Shown piece by piece: positions 1-8,122 of a DNA stretch of 64,000 nucleotides. A program made the translations under genes and the position numbers. A model generated the notes under the pieces. The model searched no databases. It worked only from the letters and a program-made list of their open reading frames with translations, and was not told the DNA's origin. Position 1 is the first letter of the stretch, and every line of letters starts with the position of its first letter. This DNA comes from Candidatus Altimarinota bacterium. Lineage in GTDB: Bacteria > Patescibacteriota > Minisyncoccia > Phycocordibacterales > UBA5272. Where the stretch lies: positions 1 through 64,000 of the forward strand of contig JAIPIK010000001.1 of NCBI GenBank assembly GCA_021734745.1, written 5' to 3'.

Positions 1-404
1 TCCTATTGGTGGTTGCAGCAATTGCAATCTTAGCTGGTATCGTTATTGTAGCTATTAACCCAGGAAAGCAGCTTGGTGATACTCGTAACGCACAGCGTCG
101 TTCTGATGTTACTACTATTCTTAACGCTGCATATCAGTACTCAATTGACAACAATGGAGTACTTCCAGCTGGAATTACAGGGACTTCAACAGAGGTATGT
201 GCCTCAGGGGCAGGATCTTGCGTTGGTTTCATTGACTTGTCAGTGCTTGCACTTAATGGTAAGTATCTAATCGGAATCCCAAATGAACCTCAAAAGGTTA
301 ATGCGGATGGAGCTGGTTATATGATCAGTCAAAATGTAAACGGACGTATTACTGTTGTTGCTCAATATCCTGAGCAAGGTGCTGTAATTTCTGTAACAAG
401 ATAG
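1..404 (+). CDS. type IV pilin-like protein, 5' end outside the window
   Basis: The gene is cut by the left edge; the open frame already runs from base 3 with no start codon in view. The visible N-terminus is a hydrophobic helix (LLVVAAIAILAGIVIVAINP) followed by a short basic stretch (GKQLGDTRNAQRRSDV), which is the usual end of a type IV prepilin or pseudopilin helix; the prepilin peptidase site would lie upstream. The remaining ~100 residues form a small globular head with two cysteines (EVCASGAGSC). It would be a surface filament or pseudopilus subunit. The stop lies 11 bases before the histidine kinase start, so the two are probably cotranscribed. Confidence 0.8.
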   Translation, partial: LLVVAAIAILAGIVIVAINPGKQLGDTRNAQRRSDVTTILNAAYQYSIDNNGVLPAGITGTSTEVCASGAGSCVGFIDLSVLALNGKYLIGIPNEPQKVNADGAGYMISQNVNGRITVVAQYPEQGAVISVTR

Positions 405-415
405 TAGGCTTCATT

Positions 416-1237
416 ATGGTTCAAGAAATAGTTGGTCAACAAGAAAGCTCAGAACAAAAGCCTCATGAAGCTGATGGAAGTAATTTACTTTCACTTGCAT
501 CTCATGAACTAAGAACACCACTGTCTGTCATAAAATGGTATACAGAAATGTTATTGGATGGTGATTGTGGCGAGCTTAATGCTGATCAAACTAAATATCT
601 TAGAACTATACAAACAAGTAACCAAAGAGCTATTGACCTTATTAAGTCATTACTAAATGTATCCAGGTTAGACCTGGGTACTTTTAGTATCAACCCAACG
701 GATGTCGACCTTAGATTCATAGTAAAACAAGTATTTACTGAGAATAGATCTATTTTAGATGAAAAAAGAATACACACAGAGGAGATGTACGTAAGTGGTG
801 TTCCAGGAATGATTCCGATATTACAACTAGACAAGCAAATATGTTTAGTTATTATACGTAATCTGATATCTAATGCAGTTATTTATTCGAAAGAGGATAG
901 TGCTATACGCGTAGACATAAGGGAGAAAAAACAAGGTGAAGAATATGGCTCAAAAATATTGAGTGATGATAGCCTTGTTCTTGCTGTCTTTGATTCGGGT
1001 ATAGGTATACCGCAAGAAGAACAAGGTAAAGTTTTTTCAAAGCTCTTCAAAGCAAGTAATGTAACTAATGAGGAGTCAAAAGGGGCAGGATTGGGTTTGT
1101 ATATTGTAGAGACCATTCTTAGTAAGATAGGAGGGTCTATATGGTTTACATCAGTAAAGGGCCAAGGTTCTACTTTTTGTGTAGCATTCCCAAAACATGG
1201 AATGCCTAAAAAGGAAGGTAGGACAATGTTGGAGTAA
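416..1237 (+). CDS. soluble sensor histidine kinase (HisKA + HATPase_c)
   Basis: A 273-residue histidine kinase made of the transmitter only. The H-box is LASHELRTPLSVIKW near residue 30 with the phospho-accepting His; the N-box is NLISNAVIYS, G1 is FDSGIGIP and G2 is GAGLGLYIVE. There is no transmembrane helix and no recognisable PAS, GAF or HAMP sensor, only ~25 polar residues before the H-box, so it is cytoplasmic and its input is unknown. No response regulator lies next to it in the window. It follows the pilin gene by 11 bases and ends in a strong hairpin. A role in pilus control is only a guess from position. Confidence 0.9.
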   Translation: MVQEIVGQQESSEQKPHEADGSNLLSLASHELRTPLSVIKWYTEMLLDGDCGELNADQTKYLRTIQTSNQRAIDLIKSLLNVSRLDLGTFSINPTDVDLRFIVKQVFTENRSILDEKRIHTEEMYVSGVPGMIPILQLDKQICLVIIRNLISNAVIYSKEDSAIRVDIREKKQGEEYGSKILSDDSLVLAVFDSGIGIPQEEQGKVFSKLFKASNVTNEESKGAGLGLYIVETILSKIGGSIWFTSVKGQGSTFCVAFPKHGMPKKEGRTMLE

Positions 1238-1260
1238 CAACAATCTCAAAACAAATAACA

Positions 1261-1298
1261 AAAATATCACGTAAACCGTTAGGTTTACGTGATATTTT
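1261..1298. terminator. bidirectional intrinsic terminator
   Basis: Perfect 17-bp inverted repeat (arms 1261-1277 and 1282-1298, loop GTTA) with A-run and T-run ends. It lies between the convergent kinase gene (+) and the XRE-MurA gene (-) and can stop both. Confidence 0.9.
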
Positions 1299-1320
1299 TA
1301 TATAAAGTAAATATGAATAA

Positions 1321-2835
1321 TTATACCCCTCTAATTACTGTAATTTTTGCACCGATTGAATTAAGTCTTTCAGCTATATCAGCGTATCCACGTTTTATAG
1401 AGTATACATTTCTAAGTAAAGACTTACCTTCACAAGCAAGCATTGCTATTAGAATAATTGCAGTTGGACGAAGGGCGGGTGGGGATACAATTTGAGCACC
1501 ACGTAATTTTTTTACACCAGTAACTAAAGCTCTGTGCGGGTCAAGAAGTTTTATATCAGCTCCTAGGCGGTTAAGTTCAGTAAAATAAATAGCACGATTT
1601 TCCCATGTCCAGTCATGGATTAGTGTTTGACCTTCCGCAAAGCAACATATTGGTACAAAGAACGGAAGATTATCATTGTTTATTCCAGGGAAAGGTTGGG
1701 TATGTATTTTTTCAAGTGGCGCAACTAGTTTTGATGGAGAAATTGTAATGTCAAATAACACAGTTCTTTCATTTTTTGCAAGATACTCTTTTGATAATTT
1801 ATATATAAGACCCATTCGTTTTAGTTTTTCTAATTCGAGAGTAAGAAATTCTTTAGGACAATGAGTAATAGTAAGTTTTGATTTTGTAACAATACCTGCC
1901 GAAATAAAGAACATACTCTCAATTGGATCCTCACTATTATAATGTTCAATATCAACATTAATGTCCTTTTTACCATGAACTACTAGTGTTGTAGAACCGA
2001 TACCTTCAATTTTTATACCAAATCTTTCAAGTAAAAAGCAGACATCTTGAACCTGGTAATTAGGTGGAGCAAACTTGATAGTTGTCTTTCCTTCAATACG
2101 TGACGCTGCAATAATTGCAGTAATCGCACCTGTATCTGATGATTCATAAAGTGGAATAGTTCCAGGGTGCATTTTTTTGTATGAAATATTGTAATGACTT
2201 TGCTTTGTTTCTACATTAATTCCAAGATAGTCTAATGCATATTTATGGCTTGCTACAGTGCGTTCACCCATTTTACATCCACCAGAGTGAGGTAAATTAA
2301 AAGAATCACTAAAGTGAATAAAAGCTCCAGCAAAAGTGAAGGATCTAATATTAGTTGCAACTTTTTTATCCATCTTAGAAAAAGAAAGTTTTTTAGGTGG
2401 TGTAATTGAAAGAGCTGTGTCATCGTATACCCATCGAATTTTTACACCCATACTTTCGAGTAATTCTTTATACCTATTAACTTCCTCAATATGGGGTATA
2501 TCACGGAGAACAGTTGTTCCAGAATTTACAAGTGAAGCAACCATCATATTTACGGCCCCATTTTTGGATGTATTAGTTTTAATTGTTCCAGAAAGTTTAC
2601 GCCCTCCTATTATTTCAAAATCAACAGTATCTTGAAGGCTAACAATATTATGCTTTAACACTTCTCCCATTTTCATGAGCTGATCTATGGTTACATTTTG
2701 ATTACCTGATTCAATACGAGCAACTGCAGATTGTGAAGTTTTGAGTGATTTTGCAAAATCACCTTGTGTCATTCCGCGCTCTTCGCGAAGTCTCTTGATG
2801 AAAAGTCCAATTTTCTCTTGATCACTAGGGTTCAT
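1321..2835 (-). CDS. murA: XRE-type HTH fused to MurA-like enolpyruvyl transferase
   Basis: Residues ~8-65 form an XRE/Cro-type helix-turn-helix (GMTQGDFAKSLKTSQSAVAR). From ~73 on it is an EPSP-synthase-fold UDP-GlcNAc 1-carboxyvinyltransferase, the first committed step of peptidoglycan synthesis. Conserved MurA elements: KNGA (91-94, Lys22/Asn23 in E. coli), the fosfomycin-target Cys in GGCKMGER (~187), FPGINNDN keeping Asp305, WENR (Arg331) and KRGY (Arg397). The usual DLR motif reads ALR, so the Asp369 equivalent is missing. The frame is open further upstream to 2979, but that extension is the tRNA-Ser gene, so I start at the ATG at 2835. No Shine-Dalgarno. At 504 aa it is ~80 longer than normal MurA because of the HTH. 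It could be a regulatory or altered paralogue. Confidence 0.85.
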   Translation of the reverse strand: MNPSDQEKIGLFIKRLREERGMTQGDFAKSLKTSQSAVARIESGNQNVTIDQLMKMGEVLKHNIVSLQDTVDFEIIGGRKLSGTIKTNTSKNGAVNMMVASLVNSGTTVLRDIPHIEEVNRYKELLESMGVKIRWVYDDTALSITPPKKLSFSKMDKKVATNIRSFTFAGAFIHFSDSFNLPHSGGCKMGERTVASHKYALDYLGINVETKQSHYNISYKKMHPGTIPLYESSDTGAITAIIAASRIEGKTTIKFAPPNYQVQDVCFLLERFGIKIEGIGSTTLVVHGKKDINVDIEHYNSEDPIESMFFISAGIVTKSKLTITHCPKEFLTLELEKLKRMGLIYKLSKEYLAKNERTVLFDITISPSKLVAPLEKIHTQPFPGINNDNLPFFVPICCFAEGQTLIHDWTWENRAIYFTELNRLGADIKLLDPHRALVTGVKKLRGAQIVSPPALRPTAIILIAMLACEGKSLLRNVYSIKRGYADIAERLNSIGAKITVIRGV

Positions 2836-2847
2836 ATTATAAAACAG

Positions 2848-2865
2848 TATATCATATGTGATATA
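2848..2865 (-). promoter_or_regulatory. candidate operator/promoter of the XRE-MurA gene
   Basis: Inverted repeat TATATCA-TATG-TGATATA starting 12 bases upstream of the XRE-MurA start. Read on the minus strand it includes a TATGAT -10-like hexamer. An XRE protein could bind such a palindrome; autoregulation is inference. Confidence 0.4.
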
Positions 2866-2898
2866 TCGATAAAGTGGATATACTAATTCAATAATCAG

Positions 2899-2985
2899 CG
2901 GAAATGGTGGGATTTGAACCCACGAACGGATTACTCCGTCGCTTGTTTTCGAAACAAGTGCCTTCAACCACTCAGCCACATTTCC
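2899..2985 (-). tRNA. tRNA-Ser(CGA)
   Basis: Acceptor arms GGAAATG (2985-2979 on the minus strand) and CATTTCC (2906-2900) pair fully; the discriminator is G at 2899 and CCA is not encoded. The D arm is followed by anticodon stem CTTGT/ACAAG with loop TTCGAAA, giving anticodon CGA (reads UCG). A long variable arm (GACGGAGTAATCCGT) and a T arm with GTTCAAATC confirm the serine type. Confidence 0.95.
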
Positions 2986-3050
2986 ATTTAATAAATGTTA
3001 TTCTAGCACCTTTTTAGTAAAAGTAGACAATATTGGTATACTTATAATAT

Positions 3051-4256
3051 ATGCAATTTCTAATGAAAAATAAAATACAAGGTCTAATAATTTTCATTAT
3101 TACTGGCCTCATTGTTTTTGTAGGATATAACTCGTATTTAAGATCAACATCAAAACCAATAGTAATAGAGAAAGAATTGCTTTCAAAAGTGGAAGATAAA
3201 ACGTATGAAAGTATAGTCCTTGCAGGCGGGTGTTTTTGGTGCACTGAAAGTGAGTATAATCACGTCGAGGGAGTAATATCGGCTATATCAGGTTATGCAG
3301 ACACGGAAAATTTATATAAAGTTGGAAGTGGGCCTAGTTATAAAGAAGTTAGTAGTGGTGAAGTAATTGCAAGAGAAGCAGTGCAAGTTATTTATGATTC
3401 AAAAGTAATTCCTATAACTAAAATATTAGAAATCTATTTTAGACATATAAATCCGACTGATGATGGCGGGCAGTTTGCAGATAGAGGATATCAATATTCT
3501 CCTGCAATATATTACACGACAACGGAACAATATAATTTATCAAAAGATATAATAAATAAAATAAATATTAGCCATAAATTTTCTTTACCAGTTGTGGTAG
3601 AGGTTATGCCATTTAGCAATTTTTATCCAGCAGAAGAGTATCACCAGGATTACAAAGATAAAAATCAAGTAAGGTATAATATATACCGTGAAGCTAGCGG
3701 TAGGAATTCATATATTAGATCTAACTGGCTAGAGAACGATGTTTTTATTAAAGAAATTTTTGGAGCTAAAAACAACAATATGAACAATAAAGAAAATGAG
3801 TCACAACCTTGGAACTTGTTCACAGAGGAGATTAAAAAAGAGCAATTAAAAAAATTAACCCCATTACAGTATGCTGTAACTCAAAAAGATGGAACAGAAA
3901 AGGCATTTTTAAATGAATATGACACTAATAAAGCAGAAGGTATTTATGTAGATATTGTTAGTGGAGAACCACTATATTCTTCGAAAGATAAATATGATTC
4001 AGGTACTGGGTGGCCGAGTTTTGTAAAACCAATTGATGATTCATACTTAAAGCTAGTTATAGATAAAGGTATATTTTCAACCCGTACAGAAGTTAGGAGT
4101 GTTATTGCTGATTCACATTTAGGTCATGTATTTCCGGATGGGCCAATAGATAGAGGTGGTAAAAGATATTGTATGAATAGTGCCGCATTACGTTTTGTTC
4201 CGTTAGAAAATATGGAGAAAGAAGGATATGGAGAGTTTGTTAATAAAGTAAAATAA
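3051..4256 (+). CDS. msrAB: membrane-anchored MsrA-MsrB methionine sulfoxide reductase fusion
   Basis: Repairs both epimers of oxidised methionine in proteins. Residues ~10-28 are a membrane anchor, so the enzyme probably faces outside. The MsrA domain (~55-225) has the catalytic GGCFWCTE motif and the Tyr/Glu pattern YHQDY. The MsrB domain (~265-395) has GTGWPSF, HLGHVF and the catalytic Cys in [12 protein letters not shown]. The two zinc CxxC pairs of many MsrB proteins are absent ([11 protein letters not shown]), and the usual resolving Cys position reads RTEVRS. The ATG at 3051 lies 8 bases after a TATACT -10 box; ATG 3063 is the alternative. The electron donor could be the thioredoxin-reductase-like system at 6486. 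Confidence 0.93.
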   Translation: MQFLMKNKIQGLIIFIITGLIVFVGYNSYLRSTSKPIVIEKELLSKVEDKTYESIVLAGGCFWCTESEYNHVEGVISAISGYADTENLYKVGSGPSYKEVSSGEVIAREAVQVIYDSKVIPITKILEIYFRHINPTDDGGQFADRGYQYSPAIYYTTTEQYNLSKDIINKINISHKFSLPVVVEVMPFSNFYPAEEYHQDYKDKNQVRYNIYREASGRNSYIRSNWLENDVFIKEIFGAKNNNMNNKENESQPWNLFTEEIKKEQLKKLTPLQYAVTQKDGTEKAFLNEYDTNKAEGIYVDIVSGEPLYSSKDKYDSGTGWPSFVKPIDDSYLKLVIDKGIFSTRTEVRSVIADSHLGHVFPDGPIDRGGKRYCMNSAALRFVPLENMEKEGYGEFVNKVK

Positions 4257-4258
4257 AC

Positions 4259-4675
4259 ATGCAAGAAGAAAAACAAAAATATAATATTGTTCAAGCAGAT
4301 CCGATAAAAACAAAATGGTCTGACATATTGAAAATTTCTAGTTTACCAGTATTCATTGCATCATTATGTTGTTTATCTCCAATAATATTACTCTCATTAG
4401 GTTTTGTAAGTTTGAGTGTGGCAGGGGAATTGGCAGATGTATTTTATGGTACATATAAATGGGTTTTTAGGGTTGTTGGTCTAGTAGCCCTCATTGTTGC
4501 ATTTGTATTTTATATTCGTCGTACCGGAGTATGTACTCTTGATGAAGCAAAAAAAAGAAGAAATGAATTGATAAATAAATTTCTACTCACTGTTATTGTT
4601 GGAGTGACAGGTTACGTGTTCTTCTTGTACGTAGTCGTTCATTACTTAGGGGTATGGCTAAATGTTTGGAAATAA
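4259..4675 (+). CDS. small membrane protein with MerT-like CC motif
   Basis: 138 residues with about three membrane helices (~30-52, 66-88, 108-130). The first carries ASLCCLSPIILLSLGF, a vicinal cysteine pair in a setting like the mercuric/metal transporter MerT; a third cysteine follows the second helix (RTGVCTLDEAKKRR). It starts 2 bases after the msrAB stop and is probably translated with it. Handling a thiophilic metal or carrying reducing equivalents across the membrane to MsrAB would fit, but neither is shown by sequence. Confidence 0.6.
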   Translation: MQEEKQKYNIVQADPIKTKWSDILKISSLPVFIASLCCLSPIILLSLGFVSLSVAGELADVFYGTYKWVFRVVGLVALIVAFVFYIRRTGVCTLDEAKKRRNELINKFLLTVIVGVTGYVFFLYVVVHYLGVWLNVWK

Positions 4676-4704
4676 AGGTATACTTATAGATATAGTCATA
4701 TAAC

Positions 4705-5976
4705 ATGTTTTCAAAATTCAAAAGTTATTGGGCAAAAATTGGTCCAGGAGTAGTGACAGGTGCAGCTGATGATGATCCATCAGGTATTGCTACTTATTCC
4801 CAAACTGGCGCCCAGTACGGATTGTCATTCCTGTGGACTGCAATTTTTACATTACCTTTTATGGTAACGGTTCAGGAAATGTGTGCGAGACTCGGCATAG
4901 TAACAGGTAAAGGTCTAGCTAATAATATACGTACACATTGCCCGTCCTATATTCTATACATATCAACTATATGTCTTATTATTGCTAATACTTTTAATAT
5001 AGGAGCTGATATTAGTGCGATAGGTGAGGCTGTTCAGTTACTTTTCCCTACATTATCAATTGTGTATATAGTGATTATATTCACATTGTTTAGTTTGTTG
5101 CTGCAAATTCTTGTTCCTTATCAAAAATACGCAAGATATCTTAAGTACCTTTCATTTACACTTATTGCTTATATAATAGCAGGGTTAACCGCTGGTCTTA
5201 TTTGGAAAGATTTATTTTTCGCGGTTGCTATTCCTAGTTTTGAGTTTAATAAAGAATCAGCACTACTTATTTGTGCCATATTAGGTACCACTATAAGCCC
5301 GTATTTATTTTTCTGGCAAACTTCCCAAGAAGTTGAAGAAAAAATAGCACGCAGAAAAGGAATTAAATTTGTTGGTTCAGAAATTAGTGAAAACGATAGT
5401 AATAGAGCTATAAGTGGTATGCGTTTTGATGTTTGGACAGGTATGTTCTTTTCTAACCTAACGATGTTCTTCATCATAGCACTTTGCGGAACAGTATTAT
5501 TCCCAAACGGTGTAAGAGATATAGAAACAGCGGCCCAAGCGGCCCAAGCGCTGTTACCTTTTGCAGGAAATGCGACATATATTTTATTCACATTAGGTAT
5601 AGTTGGAACTGGATTGTTAGCTGTTCCTATTCTTGCTGGATCTAGTGCATATGCCATAGCAGAAACATTTAGATTTAAAGAGGGTTTATATCATAAGTAT
5701 AGAGAAGCTAAGGCCTTTTACGGTATAATTGTTTTTTCTATGTTAATTGGACTAGGTATTACCTTCATCGGTATTCCTCCTATGAAAGCATTGATATATT
5801 CCGCTATTTTAAATGGAATCATGGCACCATTTTTACTTATGGTTATTGTTTACCTATCAAGTAAAGAGAGTATTATGGGTAAATGGAAGAATACAAAATC
5901 TCAATCATTTTTGGGTTGGACTATTACAGGCATTATGACTATGGCTAGTGTGACAGCGGTATGGTTCCTTATATAG
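4705..5976 (+). CDS. Nramp-family divalent metal transporter (divergent clade)
   Basis: A 423-residue integral membrane protein with about 11 helices. Helix 1 has GAADDDPSGIATYSQTGAQ, the Nramp DPxx metal-binding signature in the DPSG form; helix 6 has GTTISPYLFFWQ in place of the canonical MPHN motif, which marks the Nramp-related (COG1914) group and not classical MntH. The substrate may be Mn, Fe or Mg. A TATACT box (4679-4684) lies 20 bases before the ATG. It sits beside msrAB and the MerT-like gene, suggesting a metal/oxidative stress cluster. Confidence 0.85.
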   Translation: MFSKFKSYWAKIGPGVVTGAADDDPSGIATYSQTGAQYGLSFLWTAIFTLPFMVTVQEMCARLGIVTGKGLANNIRTHCPSYILYISTICLIIANTFNIGADISAIGEAVQLLFPTLSIVYIVIIFTLFSLLLQILVPYQKYARYLKYLSFTLIAYIIAGLTAGLIWKDLFFAVAIPSFEFNKESALLICAILGTTISPYLFFWQTSQEVEEKIARRKGIKFVGSEISENDSNRAISGMRFDVWTGMFFSNLTMFFIIALCGTVLFPNGVRDIETAAQAAQALLPFAGNATYILFTLGIVGTGLLAVPILAGSSAYAIAETFRFKEGLYHKYREAKAFYGIIVFSMLIGLGITFIGIPPMKALIYSAILNGIMAPFLLMVIVYLSSKESIMGKWKNTKSQSFLGWTITGIMTMASVTAVWFLI

Positions 5977-6005
5977 CTATTGGCCATTAGCTATTAGCTT
6001 TTAGC
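5971..6005 (+). repeat. heptamer array, five 7-bp units
   Basis: Five consecutive 7-bp units ending in GC: ATATAGC, TATTGGC, CATTAGC, TATTAGC, TTTTAGC. The first overlaps the Nramp stop codon. The consensus NATTAGC matches the arrays at 14314 and 19555. Confidence 0.8.
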
Positions 6006-6020
6006 AAATTTATTAATACT

Positions 6021-6374
6021 ATGAAAACAAATCCATTTTTAGAATATATAATATATGATGTTTTTGGTGAAGTGCTCCCAATTACATTTCGCGCGATGAT
6101 GGGAGCTTATATTTTATATTATGAAGGTAAAGCTTTTGCAATTGTAGAAAAAGATGAATTATATTTTAAAGGTAGTGAAGAATTATCCAATTGGTATATG
6201 TCACGTGGTAGTAAGCAATTTATGTATTTGAGAAAAGAAGAAGAAACATATCTAGATTATTTTTCAGTTCCTCCTGAAGTGTATGAAGATAAAATAATGT
6301 TAGAGGAGTGGTTAGGTGTGGCACTATCTGTAGCAAAACCACCTAAACCAAGGAAGAAAAAGAAGGTGAGTTAG
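6021..6374 (+). CDS. TfoX N-terminal-domain protein
   Basis: 117 residues matching the TfoX_N fold: PITFRAMMGAYILYYEGKAF followed by AIVEKDELYFKG, then a lysine-rich tail (KPPKPRKKKKVS). The full TfoX/Sxy protein activates competence genes; stand-alone N-terminal domains are common and of unclear function. Given the pilins elsewhere in the window a competence link is conceivable but not shown. No Shine-Dalgarno. Confidence 0.8.
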   Translation: MKTNPFLEYIIYDVFGEVLPITFRAMMGAYILYYEGKAFAIVEKDELYFKGSEELSNWYMSRGSKQFMYLRKEEETYLDYFSVPPEVYEDKIMLEEWLGVALSVAKPPKPRKKKKVS

Positions 6375-6435
6375 TTTGTAAATATTATGTCAAAGACACG
6401 AATTTGCAAATTCGAAGTCCATAAAATAGAAAGTA

Positions 6436-6472
6436 AAAATACGAGCGAAACCTTCGGTTTCGCTCGTATTTT
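6436..6472. terminator. bidirectional intrinsic terminator
   Basis: Perfect 17-bp arms (6436-6452 and 6456-6472, loop TTC) with A/T-run ends between the convergent TfoX_N and trxB genes. Just upstream, at ~6397-6412, is a separate 16-bp palindrome (CGAATTTG-CAAATTCG). Confidence 0.9.
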
Positions 6473-6485
6473 ATTCTAAACCTTT

Positions 6486-7400
6486 TTACGCATGCAAATG
6501 AAGATATATGTCTTCTAATGCTCGTACAGCATCTCCTGCTGCAATGTTATTCTGATGATAGAGCACATCCGTGCAGTCACCAGCTGACCAAATACCTCTC
6601 ACCGATGTCTCTTGGGTCCTAGGATCTGTAATAATATTTTTTGTTGGAGTCATGTTAACTACATTGTCTGCAAATGATGTAGCGGGGACCTGGCCAATTT
6701 CTACGAACACTGCTGCAGTTGGAAGTACCACATCGTTACCATTCGCATCAATATATGTTATTGATTCAACAAATGTACTACCTTTAATATTTTTTGGGAT
6801 TGCGTTTGTAATTAATTTAAAATGTTCCTTTGTTTGTAACTTTTCTACTGTGATGGCATCTGCTCTTGGTTCACTGCGTGAGAGCAGTGTTACGCTTTTA
6901 CAATATGCTAGCAACTGTGCAGCAGATTCGAACCCAGCATTTCCACCACCAACTACTACAACATCCATTCCAGAGAATAGGGGGCCATCACATGAAGCGC
7001 AATATGTTATTCCTTTGTTCTCGAATTCTACAGCACCATCTACGTCTAATTTCCTGCGAGACGAACCAGTTGATATTAAAATAGTTTTACCTTGATGACT
7101 TTCATTATTTTCAAGAGTAACTGTGAAGTCACCATTTGTTCCAGAAATTGACGATACGGGTGAGCCTTCTTTAACAGTAAGAATATCACCTTTATACTCC
7201 ATTACATGAGCCTTCAGGGATTCTGCGAGCTTTGCACCTGATATATGAGGTGTACCTATCCAATTCTGGATATCATCAGAAACAATTGATTGGCCGCCCC
7301 ATTCTTTTACAATTAGAAGGGTTTTTAATTGTTTTCGAGCTGCATATACTGCAGCTGCACTTCCTGCTGGCCCTCCACCGATAATTATTAAATCGTACAT
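6486..7400 (-). CDS. trxB: thioredoxin reductase-like flavoprotein
   Basis: 304 residues, the normal length for a low-molecular-weight thioredoxin reductase. FAD-binding GGGPAGSAAA at 8-17, redox-active CASC at 134-137 followed by DG, NADPH-binding GGGNAGFESA, and the C-terminal FAD motif GIWSAGDCTD. It passes NADPH electrons to thioredoxin or a similar small protein, supporting ribonucleotide reduction and methionine sulfoxide repair. No thioredoxin gene is in the window. No Shine-Dalgarno before the ATG. Confidence 0.92.
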   Translation of the reverse strand: MYDLIIIGGGPAGSAAAVYAARKQLKTLLIVKEWGGQSIVSDDIQNWIGTPHISGAKLAESLKAHVMEYKGDILTVKEGSPVSSISGTNGDFTVTLENNESHQGKTILISTGSSRRKLDVDGAVEFENKGITYCASCDGPLFSGMDVVVVGGGNAGFESAAQLLAYCKSVTLLSRSEPRADAITVEKLQTKEHFKLITNAIPKNIKGSTFVESITYIDANGNDVVLPTAAVFVEIGQVPATSFADNVVNMTPTKNIITDPRTQETSVRGIWSAGDCTDVLYHQNNIAAGDAVRALEDIYLHLHA

Positions 7401-7403
7401 AAA

Positions 7404-7431
7404 TAGTTTGTGGTTACTAGTTGATAGTTTA
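7404..7431 (+). repeat. heptamer array, four units of TAGTTNN type
   Basis: TAGTTTG, TGGTTAC, TAGTTGA, TAGTTTA in exact 7-bp register, just upstream (minus sense) of trxB. A different heptamer family from the NATNAGC arrays. Confidence 0.65.
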
Positions 7432-7518
7432 TTAATATAGAATTTTAGTATAACAGTCAGATTGAATTTGGTGAACTAATATTTATTTGTTTGATTTTAA
7501 TATAAATTAGTGTAGTAT

Positions 7519-7547
7519 TTGACTTGAGAAGTACTTTATTACATTAT
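7519..7547 (+). promoter_or_regulatory. sigma70-type promoter
   Basis: TTGACT at 7519-7524, a 17-bp spacer and CATTAT at 7542-7547, upstream of the orphan gene at 7565. Confidence 0.55.
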
Positions 7548-7564
7548 AAACAGAGGAGAAAACC

Positions 7565-8059
7565 ATGTCACAAACCGTTACTATAGAATGGGAACAGATA
7601 CTTGATGGAAGAAAGAAAGGTAGGGTGCGTATTAATTTGTCGGGGATATGTAATGACAAAGATGCGCTTGCCTTTTATTTTCAGAAATTAGTTTCTCGTA
7701 CATGCTCTAGATATCTACGAAACAGGATAAAGCAGCAGATAGACAATAAAGGACACCATTGGTTAATTGAGACTTTTTGTGAAAGAGTGCTTTGTATTTT
7801 TAACTCCTCATCTGGTAATGACCGTCTGTTTGACAGCCATGATTTAACTGAGTTGGCAAAAGATATGGAACGTTCGTTTGGTGTGTCTATTGCCTATCTG
7901 TATCACCTTGAGTTAATCGGAAGAAACATAATGATTAATTCAGAAAATGATGGTTTTTTTGAAGTTAGTTTTCATGAAAAGGCAAATTTAGATTACCTCG
8001 ATTTAAATCTTCAAAAGGTGCTTATGGAAGTTTTGGAAAATGAGATGCGACATCTTTAG
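7565..8059 (+). CDS. orphan protein with Shine-Dalgarno start
   Basis: I do not recognise this 164-residue protein. It is soluble, mixed alpha/beta and has five scattered cysteines, without signal peptide or membrane helix. A clear Shine-Dalgarno (GAGGAG, 7553-7558) precedes the ATG, unlike most genes here, and a TTGACT promoter lies upstream. It stands alone between trxB (-) and ftsZ (-) and ends in its own terminator. It belongs to the set of Shine-Dalgarno-bearing orphans (17666, 18304, 28122, 29016, 56567). Confidence 0.8.
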   Translation: MSQTVTIEWEQILDGRKKGRVRINLSGICNDKDALAFYFQKLVSRTCSRYLRNRIKQQIDNKGHHWLIETFCERVLCIFNSSSGNDRLFDSHDLTELAKDMERSFGVSIAYLYHLELIGRNIMINSENDGFFEVSFHEKANLDYLDLNLQKVLMEVLENEMRHL

Positions 8060-8081
8060 AGAATAACTGTTTTTTCAATTC

Positions 8082-8106
8082 AAAAGCGCGACGTAGTCGC
8101 GCTTTT
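8082..8106. terminator. bidirectional intrinsic terminator
   Basis: AAAAGCGCGAC (8082-8092), loop GTA, GTCGCGCTTTT (8096-8106), then T-run. Serves the orphan gene (+) and ftsZ (-). Confidence 0.92.
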
Positions 8107-8122
8107 TTCTTTGTGAATGTTC

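Noticed and set aside
2836-2979. N-terminal extension of the XRE-MurA reading frame
   Set aside because: The extra 48 codons read through tRNA-Ser and the promoter; the ATG at 2835 starts the HTH domain properly.
6916-6960. tRNA-like GATTCGAACCC near 6925
   Set aside because: It is coding sequence of the thioredoxin reductase gene with no tRNA fold around it.
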